This document shows, one piece after another, positions 1 to 9,438 of a DNA stretch of 64,000 nt (within the stretch, counting starts at the first letter, position 1; every line of letters starts with the position of its first letter). Source of the stretch: Pseudomonas sp. VD-NE ins. GTDB taxonomy: Bacteria > Pseudomonadota > Gammaproteobacteria > Pseudomonadales > Pseudomonadaceae. Both the position numbers and the translations under genes were made by a program. The notes beneath the pieces are model-generated. The model did no database searches. It was not told the DNA's origin and saw nothing but the letters and a program-made list of their open reading frames with translations. The stretch spans positions 4,768,501-4,832,500 of the forward strand of contig NZ_CP134772.1 of NCBI RefSeq assembly GCF_031882575.1. Direction: 5' to 3'.

Positions 1-567
1 AATCTGGCCGGCAAGAAAGTTCTCGACGTCGGTTGCGGCGGCGGCATTCTCAGCGAAGCCATGGCCCAGCGTGGCGCCACTGTGATGGGCATCGACATGG
101 GCGAAGCGCCGCTGGCGGTCGCGCAACTGCATCAGCTGGAGTCCGGCGTCAGCGTCGAATACCGCCAGATCACCGCCGAAGCCCTGGCCGAAGAAATGCC
201 CGAGCAGTTCGACGTGGTGACTTGCCTGGAGATGCTCGAGCACGTACCGGATCCATCGTCGGTCATCCGCGCCTGCTTCCGCATGGTCAAGCCGGGCGGC
301 CAGGTGTTCTTCTCGACCATCAACCGCAACCCGAAGGCTTACCTGTTCGCCATCATCGGCGCTGAATACATCATGAAGCTGCTGCCGCGCGGCACCCACG
401 ACTTCAAGAAATTCATCCGCCCGTCCGAGCTCGGCGCCTGGAGCCGCATGGCCGGCCTGACCGTCAAGGACATCATCGGCCTGACTTACAACCCGCTGAC
501 CAAGCACTACAAACTGGCCAACGACGTTGACGTCAACTACATGATCCAGACCCTGCGCGAGGAGTAA
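1..567 (+). CDS. ubiG: Ubiquinone biosynthesis O-methyltransferase UbiG (5' partial)
   Basis: The reading frame is open from the first base, so the N-terminus lies outside the window. A class I SAM-dependent methyltransferase core is visible: motif I ([13 protein letters not shown]) at the very start, the acidic loop GIDMGE, and [14 protein letters not shown] further on. UbiG performs both O-methylations of the quinone ring in ubiquinone synthesis. The gene ends 4 bp before mupP, so the two are almost certainly co-transcribed, as I recall for ubiG-mupP-yciK in other pseudomonads. The assignment is firm; only the 5' end is missing. Confidence 0.95.
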   Translation, partial: NLAGKKVLDVGCGGGILSEAMAQRGATVMGIDMGEAPLAVAQLHQLESGVSVEYRQITAEALAEEMPEQFDVVTCLEMLEHVPDPSSVIRACFRMVKPGGQVFFSTINRNPKAYLFAIIGAEYIMKLLPRGTHDFKKFIRPSELGAWSRMAGLTVKDIIGLTYNPLTKHYKLANDVDVNYMIQTLREE

Positions 568-571
568 GCCG

Positions 572-1243
572 ATGGCCATCAGAGCAGTTCTCTTCGACAT
601 GGACGGCACCCTGCTCGACACGGCGCCGGACTTCATCGCCATCTGCCAGGCGATGCGCGCGGATCGCGGCTTGCCGCCGATCAACGACAAGCACATCCGC
701 GACGAGATTTCCGGCGGCGCGAAAGCCATGGTCGCGGTGACGTTCTCGATGGATCCGGAATCGCCGGGCTTCGAGGAGCTGCGCCTGGAGTTCCTTGAGC
801 GCTATCTGGTCGGCTGCGCGGTGCACAGCAAACTGTTCGACGGCATGGGCGAACTGCTCGCCGATATCGAGAAGGCCAACCTGATCTGGGGCGTGGTGAC
901 CAACAAGCCGTTGCGTTTTGCCGAGCCGATCATGCAGCAACTCGGGCTGGCCGAGCGTTCGGCACTGCTGATCTGCCCGGATCACGTGAAGAACAGCAAG
1001 CCGGATCCGGAGCCATTGATCCTTGCGTGCAAGATGCTTGATCTGGATCCGGCGACGGTGCTGTTTGTCGGCGATGATCTGCGTGATATCGAATCGGGGC
1101 GCGATGCCGGAACGAAAACCGCTGCGGTGACGTTTGGTTATATCCATCCGGACGACAACCCGCGCCACTGGGGAGCGGATGTCGTGGTGGATCATCCGTC
1201 GGAGTTGCGCAAGGTGCTCGATAGCGCGCTTTGCAGTTGCTGA
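572..1243 (+). CDS. mupP: HAD phosphatase, N-acetylmuramic acid 6-phosphate phosphatase MupP
   Basis: This is a 223-residue HAD-superfamily hydrolase. Motif I is DMDGTLLDT (nucleophile and acid/base Asp), motif II is the VVTNKP region, and motif IV is FVGDDLRD. It would often be labelled phosphoglycolate phosphatase, but the gene directly behind ubiG in Pseudomonas is the one characterised as MupP. MupP dephosphorylates MurNAc-6-phosphate in the anabolic peptidoglycan recycling route (AnmK-MupP-AmgK-MurU) that bypasses the fosfomycin target. The specific name rests on synteny and sequence likeness; the HAD phosphatase call is certain. Confidence 0.85.
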   Translation: MAIRAVLFDMDGTLLDTAPDFIAICQAMRADRGLPPINDKHIRDEISGGAKAMVAVTFSMDPESPGFEELRLEFLERYLVGCAVHSKLFDGMGELLADIEKANLIWGVVTNKPLRFAEPIMQQLGLAERSALLICPDHVKNSKPDPEPLILACKMLDLDPATVLFVGDDLRDIESGRDAGTKTAAVTFGYIHPDDNPRHWGADVVVDHPSELRKVLDSALCSC

Positions 1244-1271
1244 GACCTGACGCAGAGCGTCATTGGTTGCA

Positions 1272-1292
1272 TTCCCACGCAAAGCGTGGGAA
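1272..1292. repeat. Short perfect inverted repeat between mupP and the YciK gene
   Basis: TTCCCACGC and GCGTGGGAA form a 9-bp perfect stem around AAA. The same short palindrome is, from memory, a common dispersed intergenic element in fluorescent pseudomonads. It has no T-tract, so it is unlikely to be an efficient intrinsic terminator, and the downstream gene may still be co-transcribed with ubiG-mupP. Confidence 0.6.
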
Positions 1293-1315
1293 CGATCTGA
1301 CTTGATGAGGTTTTT

Positions 1316-2056
1316 ATGTTTGATTATTCCGCTCGTCCCGAATTGCTCAAGGATCGGGTCATTCTGGTCACCGGTGCCGGTCGTGGCATTGGTGCGGCTG
1401 CGGCGAAAACCTACGCCGCTCATGGCGCTACGGTATTGCTGCTGGGCAAGACCGAAGCGAACCTGACGCAGGTCTATGACGAAATCGAAGCGGCAGGCCA
1501 CCCTCAACCGGCAGTGATTCCATTCAACCTCGAAACCGCCCTGCCCCATCAGTACGATGAGCTGGCCGCGATGATCGAAAGCGAGTTCGGCCACCTCGAC
1601 GGCCTGCTGCACAATGCCTCGATCATCGGCCCACGCACGCCGATCGAGCAATTGTCCGGCGAAAACTTCATGCGCGTCATGCAGATCAACGTCAACGCCA
1701 TGTTCATGCTGACCAGCACCCTGCTGCCGCTGCTCAAGCTGTCGCAGGATGCGTCAGTGGTGTTCACCTCCAGCAGCGTCGGCCGCAAGGGCCGTGCGTA
1801 CTGGGGCGCCTATGGCGTGTCGAAGTTCGCCACTGAAGGCCTGATGCAAACTCTGGCCGATGAAGTCGACGGCGTCGCGCCAGTTCGCTCCAACAGCATC
1901 AACCCGGGCGGCACCCGCACCAGCATGCGCGCGCAAGCGTATCCGGGCGAAAATCCGCTGAACAATCCGACCCCGGAAGAAATCATGCCGGTCTACCTGT
2001 ACCTGATGGGCCCGGACAGCACCGGCATCAATGGACAGGCGTTCAACGCGCAATAA
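1316..2056 (+). CDS. YciK family short-chain oxidoreductase
   Basis: A 246-residue SDR. The nucleotide-binding motif TGAGRGIGAAAA is near residue 20, followed by HNASIIG (NNAG equivalent), a catalytic Ser in SSSVGRKG, and the YxxxK pair in YGVSKFA. YciK-family proteins sit behind ubiG and the HAD phosphatase in pseudomonads, but the substrate is not established. The ATG is preceded by a GAGG-like ribosome site in TGATGAGGTTTTTATG. The gene is followed at once by a strong hairpin, making it the last gene of the ubiG operon. Confidence 0.85.
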   Translation: MFDYSARPELLKDRVILVTGAGRGIGAAAAKTYAAHGATVLLLGKTEANLTQVYDEIEAAGHPQPAVIPFNLETALPHQYDELAAMIESEFGHLDGLLHNASIIGPRTPIEQLSGENFMRVMQINVNAMFMLTSTLLPLLKLSQDASVVFTSSSVGRKGRAYWGAYGVSKFATEGLMQTLADEVDGVAPVRSNSINPGGTRTSMRAQAYPGENPLNNPTPEEIMPVYLYLMGPDSTGINGQAFNAQ

Positions 2057-2417
2057 CTGCCATACGTCGCATTTGTTGCCGCGGCAGATTCCTGCCGCGG
2101 CATGCATTTGCCGTTGATGACTGTCATATTTCAGTCAATTTTCCAGCGCACCCATCCCCCAAAACCAGCCAACTCATTGATTGCAAACGGTTTAAATAAA
2201 ACCGAACTGAATGGCACGACTTTCGCTCTAATTTCTCTCAAAGCAAGCCGCGTGAAGGCAATGGGGCGAAGCCGATTTCGATAGCTGACTAATCGTCATC
2301 CGGCAGACTAAACTTACGCCAAACGTCCTACGGGACTGATGGATCAGTATGACGCGCAGCCCATAGCCGCTCTCACCCAGCCTGTAAGACGGACTTACCG
2401 CTAAGGGTTCACGCCAT
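2057..2417. other. Intergenic region between the YciK gene and the diguanylate cyclase
   Basis: The 361-bp gap holds the terminator hairpin listed separately, a weaker 6-bp hairpin (TGACTG/CAGTCA, 2118-2137), and an AT-rich stretch around 2180-2240 likely to hold the promoter of the cyclase gene. I see no ORF with a convincing ribosome site and no RNA gene that I recognise. Confidence 0.5.
2077..2102 (+). terminator. Hairpin terminator after the ubiG-mupP-yciK operon
   Basis: TGCCGCGGCAG and CTGCCGCGGCA form a perfect 11-bp stem with loop ATTC. The downstream T-run is weak (TGCATTTG), so termination may be partial. The hairpin starts about 20 bp after the stop codon. Confidence 0.6.
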
Positions 2418-3344
2418 ATGAAATCACCCTCCCAGACCAATGCAATTGACTTTGACAGTGCCAAATTGCAACGCCTGGGCTTTGGTCAGTTGCCTCCCCT
2501 TCTGGAGCGACCGACCAGCCTGGCGCAATTGCGCCAGCAAATGAGCCTGCAACTGCAGACCAGCCTTGAGCCGCAACGCATCCTCGGTCTGTTTTTCCGC
2601 GAAGTTCAGCGCCTTGTGCCGCTGGACGCGCTCAGCTATGTGCACCAAGGCAGCGATTTGCGCCTGGAGTTTGGCAGCCGCGGCCACCACTCGATCAGCT
2701 ATACCCTCAGCCACGAAGGCGAGCACATGGGTGAACTGATATTCCGCCGCAATCAGCGCTTCAACGAACAGGATCAGGGCAACCTTGAATCGCTGCTGTC
2801 GTCGCTGCTGTACCCGATGCGCAATGCCCTGCTCTACCGCGCCGCCACGCAGAGCGCCCTGCGTGATCCGTTGACCGGCGCCGGCAACCGCATCGCCATG
2901 GAGCAGACCTTGCAGCGCGAGATCGACATGTCGCGTCGGCATGTGCAGCCGCTCTCGGTGCTGATGCTCGACATCGATCACTTCAAACGGGTCAACGACA
3001 GCCATGGCCACAGCGCCGGCGATGACGTACTTAAAGCCATCGCGGCGACCATCAAGGCGCAGCTGCGCAACGTCGACATGGTATTTCGTTACGGTGGCGA
3101 AGAGTTTCTGGTGCTGCTGTCCAATACCAGCCGGGATGCGGCCGCAATGGTCGGCGAACGGCTGCGTTATGCGACGCAGGCAGCTGAATACTATGCGGAT
3201 GGGCAGTTGATCGAATTGACTGTGAGCCTGGGATGTTCGACGTTGTTACCGGGCGAATCGGCTGACAGCTTGCTGCGCCGCGCTGACAGTGCGCTGTATG
3301 TGGCCAAGCGTGAAGGACGCAACCGGTTGGCCATGGCCGGCTAA
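2418..3344 (+). CDS. Diguanylate cyclase (GGEEF)
   Basis: A 308-residue protein. Residues 1 to about 145 form a GAF-like N-terminal sensor region without membrane segments. A GGDEF domain follows (about 150-305) with DPLTGAGNR, the metal site MLDIDHFKRVND, and the active-site loop RYGGEEF. The product-inhibition I-site is intact: RNVD lies five residues before GGEEF. The enzyme should make cyclic di-GMP in the cytoplasm. It resembles the P. aeruginosa protein found near ubiG (PA3177 as I recall). The effector sensed by the N-terminal part cannot be read from sequence. Confidence 0.9.
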   Translation: MKSPSQTNAIDFDSAKLQRLGFGQLPPLLERPTSLAQLRQQMSLQLQTSLEPQRILGLFFREVQRLVPLDALSYVHQGSDLRLEFGSRGHHSISYTLSHEGEHMGELIFRRNQRFNEQDQGNLESLLSSLLYPMRNALLYRAATQSALRDPLTGAGNRIAMEQTLQREIDMSRRHVQPLSVLMLDIDHFKRVNDSHGHSAGDDVLKAIAATIKAQLRNVDMVFRYGGEEFLVLLSNTSRDAAAMVGERLRYATQAAEYYADGQLIELTVSLGCSTLLPGESADSLLRRADSALYVAKREGRNRLAMAG

Positions 3345-3368
3345 ATACTTTCAAACGATACAAGACAG

Positions 3369-3456
3369 TGTGGGAGCGAGCTTGCTCGCGAAAGCGGTGC
3401 ATCAGTCAAAAAATGCTGACTGACACGCCCCCTTCGCGAGCAAGCTCGCTCCCACA
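3369..3456. repeat. REP pair (GTGGGAGCGAGC/GCTCGCGAA type)
   Basis: Two inverted arms of about 24 bp, TGTGGGAGCGAGCTTGCTCG... at 3369 and its reverse complement ending at 3456, flank a 40-bp spacer. This is a Pseudomonas REP doublet (REPIN-like). It sits between the convergent cyclase and TenA-like genes. Confidence 0.8.
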
Positions 3457-3479
3457 TTGGTTTTGCATTAAGCCGAAAG

Positions 3480-4274
3480 TCAGCTCTCGACTACCGCCCT
3501 GCGCTCCCGGTTGACCAGCAAGCGCTCGGAAGTCTCCAGCTGCATGCAGCGCTCCAGAAACAGATACATGTAGTCGTAGCTCTTGCAGATGGCTTGTCGC
3601 AACTCAGCCTGCAAGGCCTTGCTCGGGTTCATCCCGGCCAGGGTGCAGATGATTTCCAGCGCTTCCCACGGATGGGCGTCGTCATACTGGGCATGCATCT
3701 TCAGCCACTTCATCGCCCGCTTGCGGTCTTCTTCCGGAAACGCAGCCGCGTAAACACCGGTCGAACAGACGACCGCCGACCACTCCCCGGTCGCGCCTTC
3801 AATGGCATAGTTGGTGGCGGCGATGGCCACGATCAGCGAATCAGCAGAACTGGTGTGCCAGCACCAATGACTCAAGGCATGCAGTTCGGGCGGCACATGC
3901 TGGCCCTGAAGGTCTTCCAGACTGACGCCATGGGCACGACTCCAATGCACCCAGTAATCCGCGTGATTGAGTTCAACGCGGATATTGCGCATCAGCCAGC
4001 GCCGCGCCATGTCTTCGCCCGGGTGACGGGCAAACCTGGTTTTGGTGAGGTTCTGCGCCATGTACAACGCGAACTGCTCAACCACCGGCCAGCCCCCGAT
4101 CAGGTACTGACGCATGGTTCTGGCGCTGAGCTTGTTATCACGCATGCGCAGGTAAAGTTCATGTTCGACAACCCGGCGCTTGCTCTCGCTGCAATCCTCA
4201 ATGAGCTGTTGTGCCCAGGCTGGATAACTTGCAGCTTCCATGAGTGGTCCGGTTCGGTTGAATGTGTCGATCAC
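3480..4274 (-). CDS. TenA/PqqC-fold (heme-oxygenase-like) protein
   Basis: 264 residues, all alpha-helical in character. It resembles the iron-containing TenA/THI-4/PqqC superfamily: conserved Glu/His in ESKRRVVEHELYLR, a His in IRVELNHADYWVHW, and YDDAHPWEALEI near the C-terminus. I chose a GTG start at 4274 because AAAGGAG lies about 7 bases upstream; the open frame extends further but has no ribosome site. The gene follows the GGDEF-EAL gene by 46 bp on the same strand and may be co-transcribed. Thiaminase II function is not assured; many such Pseudomonas proteins are uncharacterised. Confidence 0.7.
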   Translation of the reverse strand: MIDTFNRTGPLMEAASYPAWAQQLIEDCSESKRRVVEHELYLRMRDNKLSARTMRQYLIGGWPVVEQFALYMAQNLTKTRFARHPGEDMARRWLMRNIRVELNHADYWVHWSRAHGVSLEDLQGQHVPPELHALSHWCWHTSSADSLIVAIAATNYAIEGATGEWSAVVCSTGVYAAAFPEEDRKRAMKWLKMHAQYDDAHPWEALEIICTLAGMNPSKALQAELRQAICKSYDYMYLFLERCMQLETSERLLVNRERRAVVES

Positions 4275-4320
4275 TGTTCGGCTCCTTTTGACTTGTGATT
4301 GTAAGGATCGGCGAGAGACT

Positions 4321-6780
4321 TCAACGGAACGTGCCAGGCGCTTTGAATAACAGCGGTTGCGGTCTGGCGGGCCGACTTTGCAAACTGTCACAGGTAAACA
4401 ACTGTGGGCGTTCTATAACATAACCCTGAGCGTAATCCACACCAATTTCAAGCAATGCCTGCTCGATCTGGGTTGTTTCAACAAACTCGGCAATTGTCTG
4501 CTTACCCATGACATGCCCGATGTGATTGATCACTTCGACCATTGCGCGGTTAATCGGGTCGTCCAGCATATCCTTTACGAAACTCCCGTCGATCTTCAGG
4601 AAGTCTACAGGCAAATGTTTCAGATAAGCGAATGAAGACATTCCGGCGCAAAAGTCATCTAACGAAAAGTAGCAACCTAAGCCTTTGAGTTCATTAATAA
4701 ATCTTATTGCACTGCCAAGATTTGAAATTGCACTGGTTTCTGTAATTTCAAAACAAATCATTTCAGGCGGTATTGCGTAGTTAACAAACTGCTCTCGCAG
4801 AAAGTGCAAAAACGCGTCATCTCCTATAGTAATGCCTGACAGATTAATCGCACACATTGCTAATGGCTCTTGATGTTCTTGTGCAATACATTGAGCAATA
4901 ACCTTGAACACGTTCTGAACTACCCAACGGTCCAGTTGACTCATCAAACCATAACGCTCGGCAGCGGGAATGAAACTGTCCGGCAGGATCATCCGCCCGG
5001 CTTCATCATGCAGACGCAGCAGAATCTCGATGTGCCCACCTTTGTTGTCACCCGGTTTGAGCGGGGCGATCTCCTGGGCGTACAGACAAAAACGGTTTTC
5101 TTCCAGCGCCATGTGCAGCCGTTGCACCCAGGCCATTTCGCCAAAGCGCAGCGACAGCTCGGAATCGTCGGCGTGGTAGACCTGCACCCGGTTGCGGCCC
5201 TTCTCCTTGGCCATGTAACAGGCCATGTCGGCAGCGCGCAATGAAGCTTCAAGGGTCGTCGGGGTCTGCGCGATATGCACCAGGCCGATGCTCACCGTGG
5301 TCAGGAACGGCCGCCCTTTCCAGACAAAATGCAGGTTCTGCACGGTCTGGCGCAGCGCCTCGGCAATTTTCTCCGCCGCGTCCGGCGCGCAGTTCTCCAG
5401 CAGAATGCCGAACTCATCACCGCCCAGGCGCGCCAGCGTATCGCCTTCGCGCAGCCCCGATTGCAGCAGCGTGCAAATGTGCCTTAACAGTTCATCGCCG
5501 GCAGCGTGACCACAGGTGTCGTTAACCAGTTTGAATTGATCGAGGTCGAGGAACATCAATGCATGCCGGCCGGAATGGCGCGTGAGGTTGTGCAGCGCCT
5601 GCTCCAGGCGATATTCGAACTCGCGACGGTTGGCCAGCCCGGTCAGCGCGTCATGGGTCGCCTGCCACGACAGATTGGCGATGTATTGCCGTTCCTGAGT
5701 CATGTCGTGCAACACCAGCACCGTGCCGCTGACCTTGCCGGAATTGCGGATCGGCGCGCCGACCAGCGTCACCGATAACGTCGTGCCATCCAGGCGCTGG
5801 ATCAGTTTCGAGTGCTCGCTGCCGCCACTGAGCTTACCGCTGAGGATGTGCTCGATCAGAGTCAGCCCTTCGGCCTGGGCGTTGTCGTCGAGCAAATTGA
5901 ACAACGCCGCCAGTGGCAGGCCGGCCGCCTGCTCGGCCTTCCAGTGGGTCATGGCTTCGGCGGCCGGATTCATGTAATCGATCGCACCGCTGACATCGGT
6001 GGTGATGACGCCATCACCGATCGAATGCAAGGTGACGTGCGCCCGATCCTTCTCCAGTTGCAGCGCCTCGGCGAAGGCGTGACGCTGCTTGAGCAGTTTG
6101 TGCGTACGCCACAAGGCCAGCACGATCAGCCCCAGTGCCGTGGCCAGGTTGGTGAACAGCAGCAGACGCATGATCATCCGCGAACCTTCGCCCAAAGCAT
6201 CGCTGAACGCCTTGGCCGCTGGCGTCACGCTTTCGTTGATGGCGAGAATCTGCGCTTTCCAGCGCTGGATATCGGCGCTGTTGGCCGTGTTCTGGGAAAT
6301 GCTGCGGTGCATCTCCTGGGCCACGTCATCCAGCTCGACCAGATAGGCGTCACCGACGGTCCAGCGGTCAATCGCGGTTTCCAGATAACTGAAATGACGG
6401 AAGTTGAGGTACAGCCAGATCAGGCTGGAGACGTCGTCCGGGTGGTTGCCGCCCTTGAGAATACCTTCGCGCGCTGCAGCCAGATCCGGTGGTTGATGAT
6501 CCAGCGCCAGACGCAACTGATGTCCGCCTTGTGGCACGGCAATCGCGTTACGGTATTTGAGGAAAATCGCCTCGTCACGGCTGTCGGCGTAGAGGTTGAG
6601 GTAGTAGATCGCGTCTTTCTGGCCCTTGGACCAAAGGCTTTCACCGGCGACATAACCGCGAACGGCCGAGAGCACGTAAAGACTCACGCCGCCCAATAAC
6701 GCTTGAAATAACACGACGGCAATAAATGGCCAGACGATGCCCAACAACCGTGGCGTTCCGAGAGTCCGCTTTTGCTTCAT
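4321..6780 (-). CDS. Membrane-bound PAS-GGDEF-EAL cyclic di-GMP protein
   Basis: 819 residues. Two transmembrane segments (about 13-35 and 206-226) flank a periplasmic sensor of about 170 residues. A PAS domain (about 245-365, SIGDGVITTD), a GGDEF domain (LARLGGDEFGIL, with I-site REGD five residues before it) and an EAL domain follow. The EAL signature is EILLRL, and NLSG, EITET, DDFCAG, FLKIDGSF and QGYVIE are present, so both catalytic sites look intact. Size and domain order match the biofilm-dispersal protein RbdA of P. aeruginosa, but orthology is inferred from architecture only. The C-terminal 70 codons are AT-richer than the rest. Confidence 0.85.
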   Translation of the reverse strand: MKQKRTLGTPRLLGIVWPFIAVVLFQALLGGVSLYVLSAVRGYVAGESLWSKGQKDAIYYLNLYADSRDEAIFLKYRNAIAVPQGGHQLRLALDHQPPDLAAAREGILKGGNHPDDVSSLIWLYLNFRHFSYLETAIDRWTVGDAYLVELDDVAQEMHRSISQNTANSADIQRWKAQILAINESVTPAAKAFSDALGEGSRMIMRLLLFTNLATALGLIVLALWRTHKLLKQRHAFAEALQLEKDRAHVTLHSIGDGVITTDVSGAIDYMNPAAEAMTHWKAEQAAGLPLAALFNLLDDNAQAEGLTLIEHILSGKLSGGSEHSKLIQRLDGTTLSVTLVGAPIRNSGKVSGTVLVLHDMTQERQYIANLSWQATHDALTGLANRREFEYRLEQALHNLTRHSGRHALMFLDLDQFKLVNDTCGHAAGDELLRHICTLLQSGLREGDTLARLGGDEFGILLENCAPDAAEKIAEALRQTVQNLHFVWKGRPFLTTVSIGLVHIAQTPTTLEASLRAADMACYMAKEKGRNRVQVYHADDSELSLRFGEMAWVQRLHMALEENRFCLYAQEIAPLKPGDNKGGHIEILLRLHDEAGRMILPDSFIPAAERYGLMSQLDRWVVQNVFKVIAQCIAQEHQEPLAMCAINLSGITIGDDAFLHFLREQFVNYAIPPEMICFEITETSAISNLGSAIRFINELKGLGCYFSLDDFCAGMSSFAYLKHLPVDFLKIDGSFVKDMLDDPINRAMVEVINHIGHVMGKQTIAEFVETTQIEQALLEIGVDYAQGYVIERPQLFTCDSLQSRPARPQPLLFKAPGTFR

Positions 6781-6981
6781 GAGATCCCTTGCGCAAGCAC
6801 TGCCAGATGAACACCGGAAAATCCCGCTCCTGACAGCTCAGCCTAGGCTAATTTTCGACAAGTCAAAGGGACAGCTCTGCCGTCCTCCAGGTCGATTGTG
6901 CAAATGGCTGATCTGCTTGAGCATTCCGGTTGATTTTACTCAATGCAATTCAAGCACTAAGCACAGAAACCGGAACGAAAC

Positions 6982-8817
6982 TCAAGGGCGCTGGATCTGC
7001 TGCAGGTGTCCATAGAGCTTGGCATACAGACCGCCATCGGCGATCAACTGCTGGTGATCGCCGTCTTCAGCGACCTGACCGCCATCGAACACCAGCACGC
7101 GATCAGCCTGTTTCACCGCCGACAGTCGGTGGGCAATGATCAGCGTGGTGCGGCCATTGAGGAAGCGCGCCATGGCCTGATGCAGGTTGTACTCGGTGGC
7201 CGCATCGAGGGCCGAAGTGGCTTCGTCGAGGATGACGACTTTCGGCTCGGCGAGGATCATTCGCGCGATGGCCAGACGTTGCCGCTGCCCACCCGACAAG
7301 CGCACGCCGGAACGGCCGACAATACTGTCCAGGCCATTGGGCAAGGCGCGGATGGTCGCTTCGAGCTGAGCGATTTCCAGTGCCTGCCAGCAGGCTTCGT
7401 CGCTGCGAGTGCGGCCCATGGTCAGGTTGGCGCGCACGGTATCGTTGAACAGCGCCGGGTGTTGCAGCACCACGGCAACGTTTTCCCGCACCGTTTCCAG
7501 GCCAATCTCCTGCTGGGTCGAGCCGCCGAAACGGATGGTGCCGGCCAGCGGCGTGTACAGCCCGAGGAGCAATTGCACCAGGGTACTTTTGCCGCCGCCA
7601 CTGGCGCCGACAATCGCAACTTTTTCACCGGGAGCAATCGACAGATCCAGTTGATCCAGCACCAGTTCATCGCCGTAGCCGAAGCTCAGGCCCTGCACCT
7701 GAATGCCGACGGTGTCACGGCCCTTGAACGGATCGACACCGCCGGGGTATTGCGGCTCATCGGCACGCGCCAGCAGCTCGTTGATCCGCGTCAGCGCGCC
7801 GCCCGCCGCGTAGTAGGCGTATTGCAGGTTAAGCAGTTGCTCGACCGGGCCGATCATGAACCACAGGTAGCTGAACACTGCGAGCATCTGGCCGATCGAC
7901 AGATCGGAGAACAACACCGTGAGCATCGCCGCCGCACGGAAGATGTCGATGCCGAACTGAAACAGTAACCCACTGGCGCGGTTCGAGGCGTCGGTTTTCC
8001 ACTGCGAGTTGACCGCGTAATTACGCACTTCCTGCGCCCGCAGACCGAGCCGCCCGAGGAAGAAGCCCTGACGGTTGCCGGCGCGTATTTCCTGAATCGC
8101 ATCGAGGGTTTCGCTCAACGCCTGAGTGAAGCGCGAGGTACTGTCGTTCTCGAGTTTCTTCAGGTGTTTGACCCGTTTGCCCAACTGCACCGTGGCGTAG
8201 ATCACCAGCGGGTTGAACAGCAGAATCAGCAGCGCCAGCTTCCAGTGCATCCACATCAGGATGCTCGCGGTGCCGACCAGCGTCAGCATCGCCACCAGAA
8301 AACGACTGAGGGTTTCGCCGACAAATTTGTCGAGGGTATCGAGGTCCGTGACCAGGTGCGTGGTCACCGTGCCGCTACCGAGGCTTTCGTATTCACCGAG
8401 GGAAATGCGCTTGAGCCGTTCGATCAGGCGTACGCGAATGCGATAGACGATGTCTTTGGCCAGCCGTGCGAACAACCGCGACTGCAAAACGCCAAAGCAC
8501 AGCGAGCCACATCGCAAGGTCAGGGTGACCAACAGCATCAGGCCGATGTAACCCGCCGCTTGCTGCCACATCGTCGGCAGTACATGGTTCATGACTTTCA
8601 GCGCGGCATCGCCGTGGCCGAGCAGGACTTCGTCCACCAGCAACGGCAACAGCAACGGAATCGGCACGCTGCACAGCGTCGCCAGAACGGCCACGCCGTT
8701 AGCGATCCACAGGGATTTTTTATGATGAAGTGCCAGTCGCCGGACTTCTGCCCAGCTCAGCCGGTCGACACGCTTTACGGCTGGCGTGTCATCGGCCCGA
8801 TCAGACACAGGCCGCAC
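6982..8817 (-). CDS. ABC transporter, fused permease/ATPase (exporter type)
   Basis: 611 residues: an N-terminal six-helix transmembrane domain (about 35-330) followed by a nucleotide-binding domain. Walker A is GASGGGKST, the signature is LSGGQRQRLAIARMIL, Walker B is VVILDEATSALD and the switch His is in IIAHRLS. A half-transporter of the MsbA/lipid-A or multidrug exporter class, expected to work as a homodimer in the inner membrane. The GTG start at 8817 overlaps the end of the DsbA-like gene by 17 bp; a later start is possible. Substrate unknown. Confidence 0.85.
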   Translation of the reverse strand: MRPVSDRADDTPAVKRVDRLSWAEVRRLALHHKKSLWIANGVAVLATLCSVPIPLLLPLLVDEVLLGHGDAALKVMNHVLPTMWQQAAGYIGLMLLVTLTLRCGSLCFGVLQSRLFARLAKDIVYRIRVRLIERLKRISLGEYESLGSGTVTTHLVTDLDTLDKFVGETLSRFLVAMLTLVGTASILMWMHWKLALLILLFNPLVIYATVQLGKRVKHLKKLENDSTSRFTQALSETLDAIQEIRAGNRQGFFLGRLGLRAQEVRNYAVNSQWKTDASNRASGLLFQFGIDIFRAAAMLTVLFSDLSIGQMLAVFSYLWFMIGPVEQLLNLQYAYYAAGGALTRINELLARADEPQYPGGVDPFKGRDTVGIQVQGLSFGYGDELVLDQLDLSIAPGEKVAIVGASGGGKSTLVQLLLGLYTPLAGTIRFGGSTQQEIGLETVRENVAVVLQHPALFNDTVRANLTMGRTRSDEACWQALEIAQLEATIRALPNGLDSIVGRSGVRLSGGQRQRLAIARMILAEPKVVILDEATSALDAATEYNLHQAMARFLNGRTTLIIAHRLSAVKQADRVLVFDGGQVAEDGDHQQLIADGGLYAKLYGHLQQIQRP

Positions 8818-9436
8818 GCTCCAGCCATCGGCCGAGCAATGGCGACAGCTCGCTGAGCGGTTGATAGCCGTTGGTCAGCAACGCCAGTTGGCCATTGCGC
8901 TCGGCGAGCAGGGTCGGGAAACCGGCGATGCCGAGATCCTGCACCCAACTGAAATCGGCCTGAGTGGCTTTGTGTTGGTCGGCATGATCGAACAACGCCG
9001 CGAATTCGATACGCGGTACACCGGCCTTCTCCGCCAACTCGACCAGCACACTGGCCTGGGTGACATCGCGACCTTCAGCATAAAACGCCTGCTGGATCAG
9101 CCCGACCAGTGTCCACGCGCAATCCGGTGCCAGGCTGCGCGCGGTGACGATCGCCCGGCAGGCCGGCTCAGTGTCATAGACAAAACCATCGGGCAACGCA
9201 CCGTCGAACTTGAACGCCTGGCCGGTGGCCTCGGTGACCGCTTGCCAGTGTTCAAGAATGTAGCGACGCGTAGTCGGCTCCAGCGCCGAGCCACTGCCCG
9301 TGCGCAAACCACCCACCACCAGATGCAACTCGACCCCGGCTGCTTGCGCCTGCTCGACCAATGCCTTGGCCACCGGAGCAAACCCCCAGCACCACGAACA
9401 CATCGGATCCATCACATAGAGCAGGCGCGCAGACAT
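8801..9436 (-). CDS. DsbA family (thioredoxin-fold) protein, cytoplasmic
   Basis: 211 residues with a redox-type CSWC motif at residues 13-16 (MDPMCSWCWGFAP) and a cis-Pro loop, IAGFPTLL. There is no signal peptide, so this is the FrnE/2-hydroxychromene-isomerase-like cytosolic branch rather than periplasmic DsbA. Start chosen at 9436, where homology begins; the open frame upstream merely overlaps trhO. It lies 2 bp after the trhO stop and overlaps the ABC transporter start, indicating a tight operon. Confidence 0.85.
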   Translation of the reverse strand: MSARLLYVMDPMCSWCWGFAPVAKALVEQAQAAGVELHLVVGGLRTGSGSALEPTTRRYILEHWQAVTEATGQAFKFDGALPDGFVYDTEPACRAIVTARSLAPDCAWTLVGLIQQAFYAEGRDVTQASVLVELAEKAGVPRIEFAALFDHADQHKATQADFSWVQDLGIAGFPTLLAERNGQLALLTNGYQPLSELSPLLGRWLERAACV

Positions 9437-9438
9437 GG

